NCBI RefSeq assembly: GCF_900090275.1
Contig: NZ_LT607755.1
Span: 744,001-808,000 of the forward strand
Source: Micromonospora zamorensis
GTDB taxonomy: Bacteria > Actinomycetota > Actinomycetes > Mycobacteriales > Micromonosporaceae
Reading direction: 5' to 3'
Length of the DNA: 64,000 nucleotides
Within the stretch, counting starts at the first letter, position 1; each line of letters opens with the position of its first letter. Positions 56,667-64,000 of the stretch are shown here, one piece after another. A program made the translations under genes and the position numbers. The notes beneath the pieces are model-generated. The model searched no databases. It worked only from the letters and a program-made list of their open reading frames with translations, and was not told where the DNA came from.

Positions 56667-57371
56667 ATGGCTGAGCAGACCGACAGCGCCCCGGGCGCCC
56701 AGCGGTTCATCCCGCCCGATGCCGACACCATCGACGACCTGCGGACCGCGGCCGGTGGCTGTCGGGGCTGTGAGCTCTATCGGGACGCCTCGCAGACGGT
56801 CTTCGGCCGGGGCGACGAGAGCGCCCGGGTGGTGCTGGTCGGCGAGCAGCCCGGCGACATGGAGGACCAGAAGGGGTTGCCCTTCGTCGGCCCCGCCGGC
56901 AGGCTGCTGCGCCGTGCGGTCGACGACGCCGGGCTGGACCCGGGTCACCTCTACCTGACTAACGCCGTTAAGCACTTCCGGTTCGAGTTGCGTGGCAAGC
57001 GGCGGATCCATCAGACCCCGGACCAGGTGCACATCACCGCCTGCCGCCCCTGGTTGGTCGCGGAGTTCGCCCGCCTGCGTCCGGAGATCGTGGTGGTGCT
57101 CGGCGCGACCGCCGCCAAGGCGCTGCTCGGCCCGTCCTTCCGGGTCACCCGGCAGCGGGGCGAGCTGCTGCCCTGGCCGGAGTCGGCCCAACACCCCGCA
57201 GACTTCGAGCAGGTGCCGGTGGACAACGCAGGAAAGCGGGCCGACGCGCCGCAGGCTCGGCTGCTGGCCACCATCCACCCGTCCGCCGTCCTGCGGGCCG
57301 ACGACCAGGACAAGGCGTACGAAGGCCTGGTCGCCGACCTCAGCATCGTCACCCGCGCCCTGCCCGATTAA
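56667..57371 (+). CDS. udgX: Uracil-DNA-trapping enzyme UdgX (UDG superfamily)
   Basis: 234 aa. The motif 1 loop GEQPGDMEDQKGLPFVG (~58-74) and the R-loop KRRIHQTPD (His at residue 115) are characteristic of UdgX, in which that His forms a covalent bond with the sugar of uracil-containing DNA. CRGC and a second Cys pair region (HITACRPWL) support the iron-sulfur cluster of the family. 234 aa fits. ATG 56667. Confidence 0.93.
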   Translation: MAEQTDSAPGAQRFIPPDADTIDDLRTAAGGCRGCELYRDASQTVFGRGDESARVVLVGEQPGDMEDQKGLPFVGPAGRLLRRAVDDAGLDPGHLYLTNAVKHFRFELRGKRRIHQTPDQVHITACRPWLVAEFARLRPEIVVVLGATAAKALLGPSFRVTRQRGELLPWPESAQHPADFEQVPVDNAGKRADAPQARLLATIHPSAVLRADDQDKAYEGLVADLSIVTRALPD

Positions 57372-57466
57372 CCCGACGGCTCTGCCGACCGCCGCCGCGA
57401 CCGCGCGAGTAGAACCACCGCCCGCACAACATCGGGGAAAGTGCTGCTTCCGGGCGCGCTGACACA

Positions 57467-57485
57467 GCAACTTCACCGAAGTTGC
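57467..57485. repeat. Small dyad GCAACTTC / GAAGTTGC
   Basis: Perfect 8-bp arms with loop acc in the 231-bp gap between udgX and the MFS gene. Confidence 0.5.
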
Positions 57486-57519
57486 GCAGATCTTGGGGCG
57501 GGCCGGCGGTCGCCGGGCG

Positions 57520-57546
57520 GTGGGTTTTGCTGTCGGCAAAACCCAC
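57520..57546. repeat. Dyad GTGGGTTTTGC / GCAAAACCCAC
   Basis: Perfect 11-bp inverted repeat with a 5-nt loop tgtcg, upstream of the MFS gene. May be an operator, a terminator for udgX, or a dispersed repeat. Confidence 0.6.
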
Positions 57547-57602
57547 TGCCGCTGGTCGGTGCGGGTGCGCGAGGATGGGTCATCCCTTCCTGAGGAGCGC
57601 CG

Positions 57603-58994
57603 ATGGCGACCGACCTGACCGCGCCGCGTACCGTCGCCCGACCCGACGTCGCGTCGATCCAGCGGCGTACCCTGCGGCTGCTCTTCACCACCCAGATCAT
57701 CGGCGGGATCGGTGTGACCATCGGCATCGCCGTGGGCGCGCTGCTCGCGGCACGGATCGCCGGGACCGCGGTGGCCGGTGTCGCGCAGAGCGCCGGGGTG
57801 GTCGGCGCCGCGCTGCTCGCCGTCCCGGTCACCCGGATCATGGCGCGGCACGGTCGCCGGCCGGGCCTGGTGCTGGCGTACGCGATCGGTGCCGTCGGCG
57901 GCGTGCTGGTGGTGCTGGCCGCGGCCACCCGCTGGGTGCCGCTGCTCTTCCTCGGCATGCTGCTCTTCGGCGGTGGCACCGCCGCGAACCTCCAGGCCCG
58001 CTACACCGCTGTGGACCTCGCGGAGCCGGCCCGTCGAGGTCGGCAGCTCTCCCTCATCGTCTGGGCCACCACCATCGGTGCGGTGGCCGCGCCGAACTTC
58101 GCCGCGCTGGCCGACCGGGTCACCACCGGTTGGGGGCTGCCTCCGCTGGCCGGCCCGTTCGCGTTCAGCGCGGCGGCGTTCGTGCTGGCTGCCGTCGTAC
58201 TCCTCGGGTTGCTCCGGCCCGACCCACTCCTCACCGCGCGGCGGCTCGCGGCGGCCGACGCACCGACCGCCGGCCCGCCGCTGGCAGCGGACGCGCCGGC
58301 GACCGCCGTGGCGGCCGAGGCACCGGCGGCCGGCGCTGGTGTGACGCCGGCCACCGCGCCGGTCAAGGTGCGCGCGCCGCGTGCCGCCGGGATGCGGACG
58401 GCCTGGTCGGTGGTACGAGGGCGGCCGGCGGCCCGGCTCGGCATCGCCGCCGTGGCGGTGGGTCACCTGGTGATGGTGGCGGTGATGGCGATGACCCCGG
58501 TCCGGCTCGGCGAGTCGCACGCCGACGCCGACGTGCTGCGGCTGGTCGGCATCGTGCTGAGTCTGCACATCGCGGGCATGTACGCGTTCTCTCCGGTGGT
58601 GGGTTGGCTCACCGACCGGTTCGGCCGGCGGGCGGTGATCCTCGGTGGGGTCGGTCTGTTGCTGGCCGCATGTGCGGTCGCCGGCACCGCCGGGCACCAC
58701 ACACCCCGGCTGTCGGTGGGTCTGGTCCTGCTCGGGTTGGGCTGGTCGGGGACGATGGTGGCCGGTTCGACGCTGCTGTCCGAGTCGGTGCCGGCCGGTG
58801 TCCGGCCGAGCGTCCAGGGGTTCTCCGACCTGATCATGGGATTGGCCGGGGCCGCCGCCGCAGTGGTGAGCGGGTTTGTCATGCAGTTCGCCGGTTATCC
58901 GGTCCTCACCCTGCTCGCGGCGGTCGCGGCGGTGCCCCTGGTGGCGCTAGCGTTGCGCCCGGTGCCGACCGGGGCACCGGACGAGGAGGGCTGA
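57603..58994 (+). CDS. MFS transporter
   Basis: 463 aa, twelve predicted TM segments, with the conserved MFS loop GWLTDRFGRRAV (~342) and MARHGRRPGLV (~82). A long Ala/Pro-rich cytoplasmic loop (~216-265, between TM6 and TM7) divides the halves. DHA1-like layout; substrate unknown. The strand-partner gene udgX is upstream. Start ATG 57603 with ribosome site ctgagga. Confidence 0.85.
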   Translation: MATDLTAPRTVARPDVASIQRRTLRLLFTTQIIGGIGVTIGIAVGALLAARIAGTAVAGVAQSAGVVGAALLAVPVTRIMARHGRRPGLVLAYAIGAVGGVLVVLAAATRWVPLLFLGMLLFGGGTAANLQARYTAVDLAEPARRGRQLSLIVWATTIGAVAAPNFAALADRVTTGWGLPPLAGPFAFSAAAFVLAAVVLLGLLRPDPLLTARRLAAADAPTAGPPLAADAPATAVAAEAPAAGAGVTPATAPVKVRAPRAAGMRTAWSVVRGRPAARLGIAAVAVGHLVMVAVMAMTPVRLGESHADADVLRLVGIVLSLHIAGMYAFSPVVGWLTDRFGRRAVILGGVGLLLAACAVAGTAGHHTPRLSVGLVLLGLGWSGTMVAGSTLLSESVPAGVRPSVQGFSDLIMGLAGAAAAVVSGFVMQFAGYPVLTLLAAVAAVPLVALALRPVPTGAPDEEG

Positions 58995-58999
58995 TCACT

Positions 59000-59200
59000 G
59001 TGCGGCTGACCGATTTCTGGACGCGGCTGGATGAGGCGTTCGGGCCCGGCTACGCGGCCAGCATCGCCCGCGACCAGGTGCTGTCCCAGCTCGGCGGACG
59101 GACCATCGAACAGGCGCTGGCGTCGGGGGAGCAGACGCACGTGGTGTGGCGGGCGGTCTGCGCCGCGTACCCCGATCGCGTGCCCGCCCGACTACGCTGA
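59000..59200 (+). CDS. DUF3046 protein (recA-upstream)
   Basis: 66 aa: MRLTDFWTRLDEAFGPGY, then DQVLSQLGGRTIEQALASGE and HVVWRAVC. It is the small protein found directly before recA throughout actinobacteria (Rv2738c), of unknown function. Start GTG 59000. Confidence 0.9.
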   Translation: MRLTDFWTRLDEAFGPGYAASIARDQVLSQLGGRTIEQALASGEQTHVVWRAVCAAYPDRVPARLR

Positions 59201-59236
59201 GCAGCCTTTTCGTCCATCCGCGTGTCGCTTGCCGAG

Positions 59237-59252
59237 TCGTACACCTGTTCGG
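59237..59252. promoter_or_regulatory. LexA (SOS) box upstream of recA
   Basis: TCGTACACCTGTTCGG, matching the actinobacterial SOS box TCGAAC-N4-GTTCGA at 10 of 12 fixed positions, 84 bp before GTG 59336 and 132 bp before ATG 59384. Confidence 0.75.
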
Positions 59253-59306
59253 CTACTGTCCACAGCTGGGTGCTCGTCCACAGCTCGCGGCCCGTCGGCT
59301 GGTTTT

Positions 59307-59329
59307 CTGTCGGACCTAGCGCCTAGCGT
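59307..59329 (+). promoter_or_regulatory. PafBC-type recA promoter
   Basis: CTGTCGGAC (59307-59315), eight bases, then TAGCGT (59324-59329). This follows the mycobacterial LexA-independent DNA-damage promoter consensus TTGTCRGTG-N8-TANNNT with the core TGTCGG and -10 preserved. The predicted start of transcription falls on GTG 59336. Confidence 0.6.
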
Positions 59330-59383
59330 GTCCGCGTGACGCGAAGCTCAGCAAAGACGCCGGCGAAGGCAGGGGTGGCAAAC

Positions 59384-60430
59384 ATGGCAGCAGGGCCTGA
59401 CCGGGAGAAGGCACTCGACCTTGCTCTCGCTCAGATTGACAAGCAATTCGGCAAGGGCTCGGTGATGCGGCTGGGTGACCGGCCGGTCGTCCAGACCGCA
59501 ATCATTCCGACCGGCTCCATCGCACTCGACGTGGCCCTCGGCATTGGTGGCCTGCCCCGGGGTCGGGTGGTCGAGATCTACGGCCCGGAGTCCAGCGGTA
59601 AGACCACGGTGGCGCTGCACTCGGTGGCCAGCGCGCAGCGGCTCGGCGGCATCGCCGCTTTCATCGACGCCGAGCACGCGCTCGACCCGGAGTACGCGAA
59701 GGCCCTCGGGGTCGACACCGACGCGATGCTCGTCTCCCAGCCGGACACCGGTGAGCAGGCGCTGGAGATCGCAGACATGCTGATCCGCTCCGGCGCGATC
59801 GACATCATCGTGATCGACTCGGTGGCGGCCCTGGTGCCGCGCGCCGAGATCGAGGGCGAGATGGGCGACAGCCACGTGGGCCTCCAGGCCCGGCTGATGA
59901 GCCAGGCACTCCGGAAGATCACCGGTGTGCTCAGCAACACCGGCACCACGGCGATCTTCATCAACCAGCTGCGGGAAAAGATCGGCGTCATGTTCGGCAG
60001 CCCGGAGACCACCACCGGTGGTCGGGCGCTGAAGTTCTACGCCTCGGTCCGGCTCGACGTGCGACGCATCGAGAGCCTCAAGGACGGCACCGACGTGGTC
60101 GGCAACCGCACCCGGGTCAAGGTCGTGAAGAACAAGGTCGCCGCACCGTTCAAGCAGGCCGAGTTCGACATCATGTACGGCAAGGGCATCTCGCGTGAGG
60201 GCTCGCTGATCGACGTCGGCGTGGAGCAGGCGATCATCCGCAAGTCCGGAGCGTGGTACACGTACGACGGCGACCAGCTCGGCCAGGGCAAGGAAAAGGC
60301 TCGGGAGTTCCTGAAGGAAAACCCGGACGTGGCCGCCGAGATCGAGAAGAAGATCCTGGAGAAGCTCGGCGTCGGGGTCGGCGCGGGTGACGCCGCCGGT
60401 GGCCCGGAGCTGCCGCCGGTCGACTTCTGA
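59384..60430 (+). CDS. recA: Recombinase RecA
   Basis: 348 aa. Walker [10 protein letters not shown] (~residue 68), Walker [12 protein letters not shown] (~135), and loop 2 region [21 protein letters not shown] are canonical. It catalyses homologous pairing and LexA cleavage. The start ATG 59384 has ribosome site aggggtgg. An in-frame GTG at 59336 would add 16 residues ([16 protein letters not shown]) and fits a leaderless message from the PafBC-type promoter. The upstream SOS box is at 59237-59252. Confidence 0.97.
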   Translation: MAAGPDREKALDLALAQIDKQFGKGSVMRLGDRPVVQTAIIPTGSIALDVALGIGGLPRGRVVEIYGPESSGKTTVALHSVASAQRLGGIAAFIDAEHALDPEYAKALGVDTDAMLVSQPDTGEQALEIADMLIRSGAIDIIVIDSVAALVPRAEIEGEMGDSHVGLQARLMSQALRKITGVLSNTGTTAIFINQLREKIGVMFGSPETTTGGRALKFYASVRLDVRRIESLKDGTDVVGNRTRVKVVKNKVAAPFKQAEFDIMYGKGISREGSLIDVGVEQAIIRKSGAWYTYDGDQLGQGKEKAREFLKENPDVAAEIEKKILEKLGVGVGAGDAAGGPELPPVDF

Positions 60431-60444
60431 TCGGTCGCTGACCC

Positions 60445-61134
60445 ATGGCAGGACGACGCGCCCGTACGGGGCGGGGCTGGGATGCCAGTCCGCCTCGTAC
60501 GGGCGACGCCAGTGACCCACCCCGTCCTCGACGGGGCCGCCAGGCCGAGCCGCAGGCGGACAAACCGGCGTCCCCACCCCGCGACGAGTCGGAGATGGCC
60601 CGCGAGATCTGTCTCCGCCAGCTCGCCGTCCGGCCACGCACCCGGGCCGAGCTGGCCGGAGCGTTGGCCAAGCGGGGCATCTCCGAGCAGGTGTCGGCCG
60701 AGGTGCTCGACCGCTATGACGAGGTCGGCATCATCGACGACGCCGCGTTCGCCCGAGCCTGGGTGTCCAGTCGGCACACCGGGCGAGGCCTGGCTCGCCG
60801 GGCGCTCGCCAACGAGCTGCGCCGCAAGGGTGTGGACGGCGAGGTGGCCACCGAGGCGCTCGGTGAGCTGGACGAGGAGACCGAGGCCGACACCGCCCGC
60901 ACCCTCGTGGAGCGCAAGCTGCGCACCGCCCGAGGTGAGCCCGACGCGGTCTTCCGTCGGCTGGTGGGCATGCTGGCCCGCAAGGGCTACCCGCCTGGCG
61001 TGGCGATCCGGGCAGTGAAGGACGCGCTGGCCGCGCAGAGCGCCGAGGCGGCCGAGTTCGCCGAGCAGATCGACGCCGACGCGCTCGCCGACGCCGAGGG
61101 CGAGTTGGACCGCGACAACCGTCCGGTCGACTGA
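60445..61134 (+). CDS. recX: Regulatory protein RecX
   Basis: 229 aa. The RecX helical repeats are visible in the core (REICLRQLAVRPRTRAELAGAL, and DEVGIIDDAAFARAWVSSR), with an extra basic N-terminal ~45 residues and acidic C-terminus, typical of actinobacteria. It inhibits RecA filament growth. The gene begins 14 bp after recA and is expected to be co-transcribed. Confidence 0.93.
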   Translation: MAGRRARTGRGWDASPPRTGDASDPPRPRRGRQAEPQADKPASPPRDESEMAREICLRQLAVRPRTRAELAGALAKRGISEQVSAEVLDRYDEVGIIDDAAFARAWVSSRHTGRGLARRALANELRRKGVDGEVATEALGELDEETEADTARTLVERKLRTARGEPDAVFRRLVGMLARKGYPPGVAIRAVKDALAAQSAEAAEFAEQIDADALADAEGELDRDNRPVD

Positions 61135-61164
61135 GAGTCGCGCTGGGTGCTGTGGGGTGGTCCG

Positions 61165-61923
61165 ATGTTGAAGGCGTGTCTGAACGGCGGGCGCAACAGT
61201 GACGCCCACCCTGCGGTGCCGGTCACCCCGGCGGAGTTGGCCGCCGACGCGGCCCGTTGCGCCTCGCTCGGCGTCGCAGCCGTGCACGTCCATCCCCGCG
61301 ACGCGTCCGGTGTCGAGTCGCTGCGCCCGGAGGTCATCGCCGACGCGCTCACCGCGATCCGCGCCGCCGGGCCGGGGCTGCCGGTGGGCGTGAGCACCGG
61401 AGCGTGGATCGAGCCGGATCCGGCCGCCCGGGTGGCCGCCGTCCGAGCCTGGGCGGTGCTGCCCGACTTCGCCTCGGTCAACGCGCACGAGGCCGGTGCC
61501 GAGGCCGTCGCCGCCGCCCTGCACGAGCGGGGTGTGCTCGTCGAGGTGGGGCTCTGGACGCTCGACGCCGTCGAGGCGTACCGGTCCTGGCGGGTGCCGG
61601 TCGGGCGGATCCTCGTCGAGTGCATGGCGGAGGAGGTGCCGGTCGCGATGGCCGACGCGGCGCGGATACTCGCCGCGCTGCCTGCGTCGACGGGGGCGCC
61701 CGCCGGATCGCCGTCGGCGGCACGCTCACCGCAGGGCGCGGTGGCGCCACCGGTGCTGCTGCACGCCGAGGGCCCGGCCACCTGGGCGGTGCTCGCCGAG
61801 GCGGTCAGCCGTGGGCTGCACACCCGCATCGGGCTGGAGGACACGCTCCTGCTGCCCGACGGCACGCCGGCACCCGGCAACGCCGCGCTCGTCACCGCCG
61901 CCCTGGCCGCCGGCGCTCGCTGA
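61165..61923 (+). CDS. BKACE-family beta-keto acid cleavage enzyme (DUF849)
   Basis: 252 aa TIM-barrel. AVHVHPRDASG (~residue 40) holds the Zn-binding HxH. Substrate identity in the family (3-keto-5-aminohexanoate and other beta-keto acids) is set by active-site residues that cannot be judged here. ATG 61165 gives MLKACLNGGRNSD, the family N-terminus; GTG 61147 adds six residues. Located between recX and rny. Confidence 0.85.
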   Translation: MLKACLNGGRNSDAHPAVPVTPAELAADAARCASLGVAAVHVHPRDASGVESLRPEVIADALTAIRAAGPGLPVGVSTGAWIEPDPAARVAAVRAWAVLPDFASVNAHEAGAEAVAAALHERGVLVEVGLWTLDAVEAYRSWRVPVGRILVECMAEEVPVAMADAARILAALPASTGAPAGSPSAARSPQGAVAPPVLLHAEGPATWAVLAEAVSRGLHTRIGLEDTLLLPDGTPAPGNAALVTAALAAGAR

Positions 61924-61997
61924 GCTGGGATTCCCACCCGCCCGGGCGTTCGGGTCAGCAGGGTCGCTGGTGTCACAAAAGTCGGCTCGACGCGGGG

Positions 61998-62081
61998 TGA
62001 TGCCGTCGCTGATCAGGCACGACATCCGGATCAGCGCCATTGACTCGCCGTGTTTGTCCCGTCGTGTCCGACACGGCATCA
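61998..62081. repeat. Intergenic nested dyad (TGATGCCGT / ACGGCATCA)
   Basis: TGATGCCGT (61998-62006) and ACGGCATCA (62073-62081), with an inner perfect pair GCTGATC (62008-62014) / GATCAGC (62029-62035). It lies in the 570-bp gap between the BKACE gene and rny, of which it and the promoter at 62135-62164 are the only structures I can name; I see no ORF in the rest apart from the leader. Confidence 0.5.
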
Positions 62082-62134
62082 GCTCGGAGTGACACCGCAA
62101 CTTCGCTCCGTTCGGGGGGTTTGATCATGAGTCC

Positions 62135-62164
62135 TTGACCAGAGCACCCCCGGCGACCTAGCCT
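62135..62164 (+). promoter_or_regulatory. Putative sigma-A-type promoter for rny
   Basis: TTGACC (62135-62140), an 18-bp spacer and TAGCCT (62159-62164). This implies a leader of about 320 nt before rny. Confidence 0.55.
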
Positions 62165-62443
62165 CGCCATACAGGCTCACATTGCCCGACCATTGCAGGC
62201 TAAGCGCACAACATAGATCGCGTAACAAGACAGCATCACTTTGGCCGACTCCGCGGCCTTTGGCGGCAACTCCGGACAGGCCGTTCCGGGACGCCGCGAC
62301 AACTGCACCCGGTCGCCGACGTTGCCCCCGGGCACCGCCGGCGGAGAGAGCTACCCACGGCCAGCCGCTCCGGTCGGGCGTCCACAGCCGCAGGAGTGTG
62401 CCCCGGCACGGTCGCTGCGGTCTCGACCTTAGGGGAGGCGGCC

Positions 62444-62497
62444 ATGGCGGGGCGGCGGCACAGGTTCACCGGTAGACCCGACGGGGTCCCGGCATGA
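62444..62497 (+). CDS. Possible 17-aa leader peptide coupled to rny
   Basis: ATG 62444 with ribosome site aggggaggcg opens a basic 17-aa frame (MAGRRHRFTGRPDGVPA). Its stop TGA overlaps the rny start ATG (ATGA), a translational-coupling arrangement. Low certainty as an actual product. Confidence 0.45.
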   Translation: MAGRRHRFTGRPDGVPA

Positions 62498-64000
62498 ACG
62501 CCTTCGACGTCGTGCTCCTCGCGGCCGTCCTCGTCCTCGCGGTGGTGGTGATCGGGGCCGTGCTGGTGGGCATCCGGACACTGCGCCGGATGGGCGCCGC
62601 GCCGGCTCCGGAGGATCCCGCCTTCATCGCCGAGAAGGACCGTCAGGAGCAGTCCCTCGCTGCCTTGCGGACCGCGGCCGACGAGGTGAACAGCACGATC
62701 GACGTGGCGAAGTCCGCCGCTGCGGCGGCCCGTACCGAGGCGGCGGCGGCGAAGGCCGAGGCGAAGGCGGCCCGCGCCGAGGCACGCCGGGTCCTCGACG
62801 ACGCCCGCGCCGAGGCGGACACCGTTCTGGAGCGCGCCCACAAGCAGGCCGAGGCGGACGCCGAGCAGTTGCGGTCGGCAGCCCGGCGCAGCGGTGAGCG
62901 GGAGGTCGCGGTGCTCGCCGCCACCACCCGGGAGCAGGCCGCGGAGGTGGAGCGCCGGGCCGCCCGGATGGACGAGCGGGAGCGGATGCACACCGAGGAG
63001 GTGGAGCGGTTCGCCGAGCGGGAGCGGCAGCTCACCGCGGCGAAGGCCGCCCTCGCGGCCCGGGAGTCCGCGCTCGCCCAGCGGGAGGCCGAGCTGACCG
63101 AGTCGGAGGAGCTGCGCCGCCGGGAGCTGGAACGGATCGCCGGGCTCACCGCCGACTCGGCGCGACTGGAGCTGGTCGAGGCGATCGAGACCTCTGCCAA
63201 GCGGGAGGCGGCGCTGCTCGTGCGGGACATCGAGTCCGATGCGCGCAACACCGCCGAGCAGCGGGCCCGACACATCGTGGTGGACGCCATCCAGCGGGTC
63301 GCCAGCGAGCAGACCGCGGAGAGCGTCGTCAGCGTCCTGCACCTGCCCGGTGACGAGATGAAGGGGCGGATCATCGGCCGGGAGGGGCGCAACATCCGCG
63401 CCTTCGAGTCGGTGACCGGCGTCAACCTGATCATCGACGACACCCCCGAGGCGGTGCTGCTCTCCTGCTTCGACCCGGTCCGCCGGGAGGTGGGTCGGCT
63501 GACGCTGGAGAAGCTGGTGCTGGACGGGCGGATCCACCCGCACCGGATCGAGGAGGTCTACGACCTGGCCCGGCAGGAGGTGGAGCAGCTCTGCCTCCGC
63601 GCCGCCGAGGATGCCCTGGTCGAGGTCGGCATCACCGAGATCCACCCGGAGCTGGTGACCCTGCTCGGCCGCCTGCGCTACCGCACCTCGTACGGGCAGA
63701 ACGTGCTCAAGCACCTGGTCGAGACCGCGCACATCGCCGGCATCATGGCCGCCGAGCTGCGACTGGACGTGCCCATCATCAAACGGTCGGCATTCCTGCA
63801 CGACATCGGCAAGGCGCTCACCCACGAGGTGGAGGGCAGCCACGCCATCATCGGCGCGGACCTGGCCCGCAAGTACGGCGAGCACGAGGACGTGGTGCAC
63901 GCCATCGAGGCGCACCACAACGAGGTGCCCCCGCAGACCATCGAGGCCGTCCTCACCCAGGCCTCCGACGCCTGTTCCGGCGGTCGGCCGGGCGCGCGTC
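62494..64000 (+). CDS. rny: Ribonuclease Y (3' end outside the window)
   Basis: 502 codons are seen and the frame is open at the window end; RNase Y proteins are usually 510-590 aa. A single N-terminal TM helix (VVLLAAVLVLAVVVIGAVLV), a long coiled coil (~50-220), a KH domain (MKGRIIGREGRNIRAFESV, ~288) and an HD domain with FLHDIGKALTHEVEG (~430) are visible. It is a membrane-anchored endoribonuclease that starts mRNA decay. Together with rnj and pnp it gives the window a full decay set. Start ATG 62494 overlaps the leader stop. Confidence 0.95.
   Translation, partial: MNAFDVVLLAAVLVLAVVVIGAVLVGIRTLRRMGAAPAPEDPAFIAEKDRQEQSLAALRTAADEVNSTIDVAKSAAAAARTEAAAAKAEAKAARAEARRVLDDARAEADTVLERAHKQAEADAEQLRSAARRSGEREVAVLAATTREQAAEVERRAARMDERERMHTEEVERFAERERQLTAAKAALAARESALAQREAELTESEELRRRELERIAGLTADSARLELVEAIETSAKREAALLVRDIESDARNTAEQRARHIVVDAIQRVASEQTAESVVSVLHLPGDEMKGRIIGREGRNIRAFESVTGVNLIIDDTPEAVLLSCFDPVRREVGRLTLEKLVLDGRIHPHRIEEVYDLARQEVEQLCLRAAEDALVEVGITEIHPELVTLLGRLRYRTSYGQNVLKHLVETAHIAGIMAAELRLDVPIIKRSAFLHDIGKALTHEVEGSHAIIGADLARKYGEHEDVVHAIEAHHNEVPPQTIEAVLTQASDACSGGRPGAR

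Noticed and set aside
56481..58700. 739-aa minus-strand frame opposite udgX and the MFS gene
   Set aside because: Same composition artefact; both plus-strand genes have strong motifs.
62236..63918. 560-aa minus-strand frame opposite rny
   Set aside because: Antisense of the RNase Y coiled coil and KH/HD domains, which are clearly coding on the plus strand.

Overview
The window is a high-GC (about 72 %) actinobacterial chromosome segment. Gene order and families point to Micromonosporaceae (Micromonospora or a close relative), which is an inference from codon use, gene order and dyad-rich intergenic spacers, not from a database search. The backbone follows the conserved actinobacterial order truB-ribF-rpsO-pnp-M16 peptidase-dapB-thyX-dapA-rnj-ftsK-rimO-pgsA-cinA-clgR-pspA-pspM, and later DUF3046-recA-recX. 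There is no rRNA, tRNA or CRISPR, and no phage or intact transposase.

Region by region: (1) 0.1-8 kb holds a MATE efflux pump, translation and cofactor genes (truB, ribF, rpsO), PNPase behind a structured leader, and an M16 peptidase. (2) 8-17.5 kb holds lysine/peptidoglycan precursor genes (dapB, dapA), flavin-dependent thymidylate synthase thyX and RNase J, interspersed with three GNAT acetyltransferases, a GT87 mannosyltransferase-like protein, an AlkZ/YcaQ-type DNA glycosylase and a DUF2752 protein. (3) 17.5-23.3 kb holds an orphan LPXTG-like anchor, two overlapping YbjN-domain genes, ftsK, a small membrane protein and a guanidinium exporter preceded by a guanidine-III riboswitch. (4) 23.5-30.2 kb holds an OCD-family enzyme, rimO-pgsA, cinA, a 161-bp IS5-like MITE, and the envelope-stress set clgR-pspA-pspM. 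(5) 30.2-59 kb looks like a 29-kb block inserted relative to the compact mycobacterial clgR-psp to recA interval: a copper-ligand-less multicopper-oxidase-fold protein with three FN3 domains, Nei, a secreted SH3-like protein, a CPCC protein, a lipoprotein, the giant helicase Lhr, a six-gene Mrp Na+/H+ antiporter operon, two CNNM/CorC-type proteins, a Spo0M-like protein, a divergent MocR / PNPOx-GNAT / LeuE unit, the uracil-DNA-trapping enzyme UdgX and an MFS pump. (6) 59-64 kb holds DUF3046-recA-recX with SOS-type control, a BKACE-family enzyme and RNase Y, cut by the window end.

Themes: RNA decay is represented by PNPase, RNase J and RNase Y; DNA repair by RecA, RecX, UdgX, Nei, Lhr and AlkZ-like; envelope stress by ClgR, PspA and PspM. 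About nine genes carry a TANNNT hexamer 6-8 nt before the start codon, the signature of leaderless transcription, and this was used to choose starts. The most unusual items are the multicopper-oxidase-like protein that has lost ligands in all four copper motifs (30244-33849), the guanidine-III riboswitch (23361-23402), the MITE (27480-27640), and a short leader ORF coupled to rny (62444-62497).
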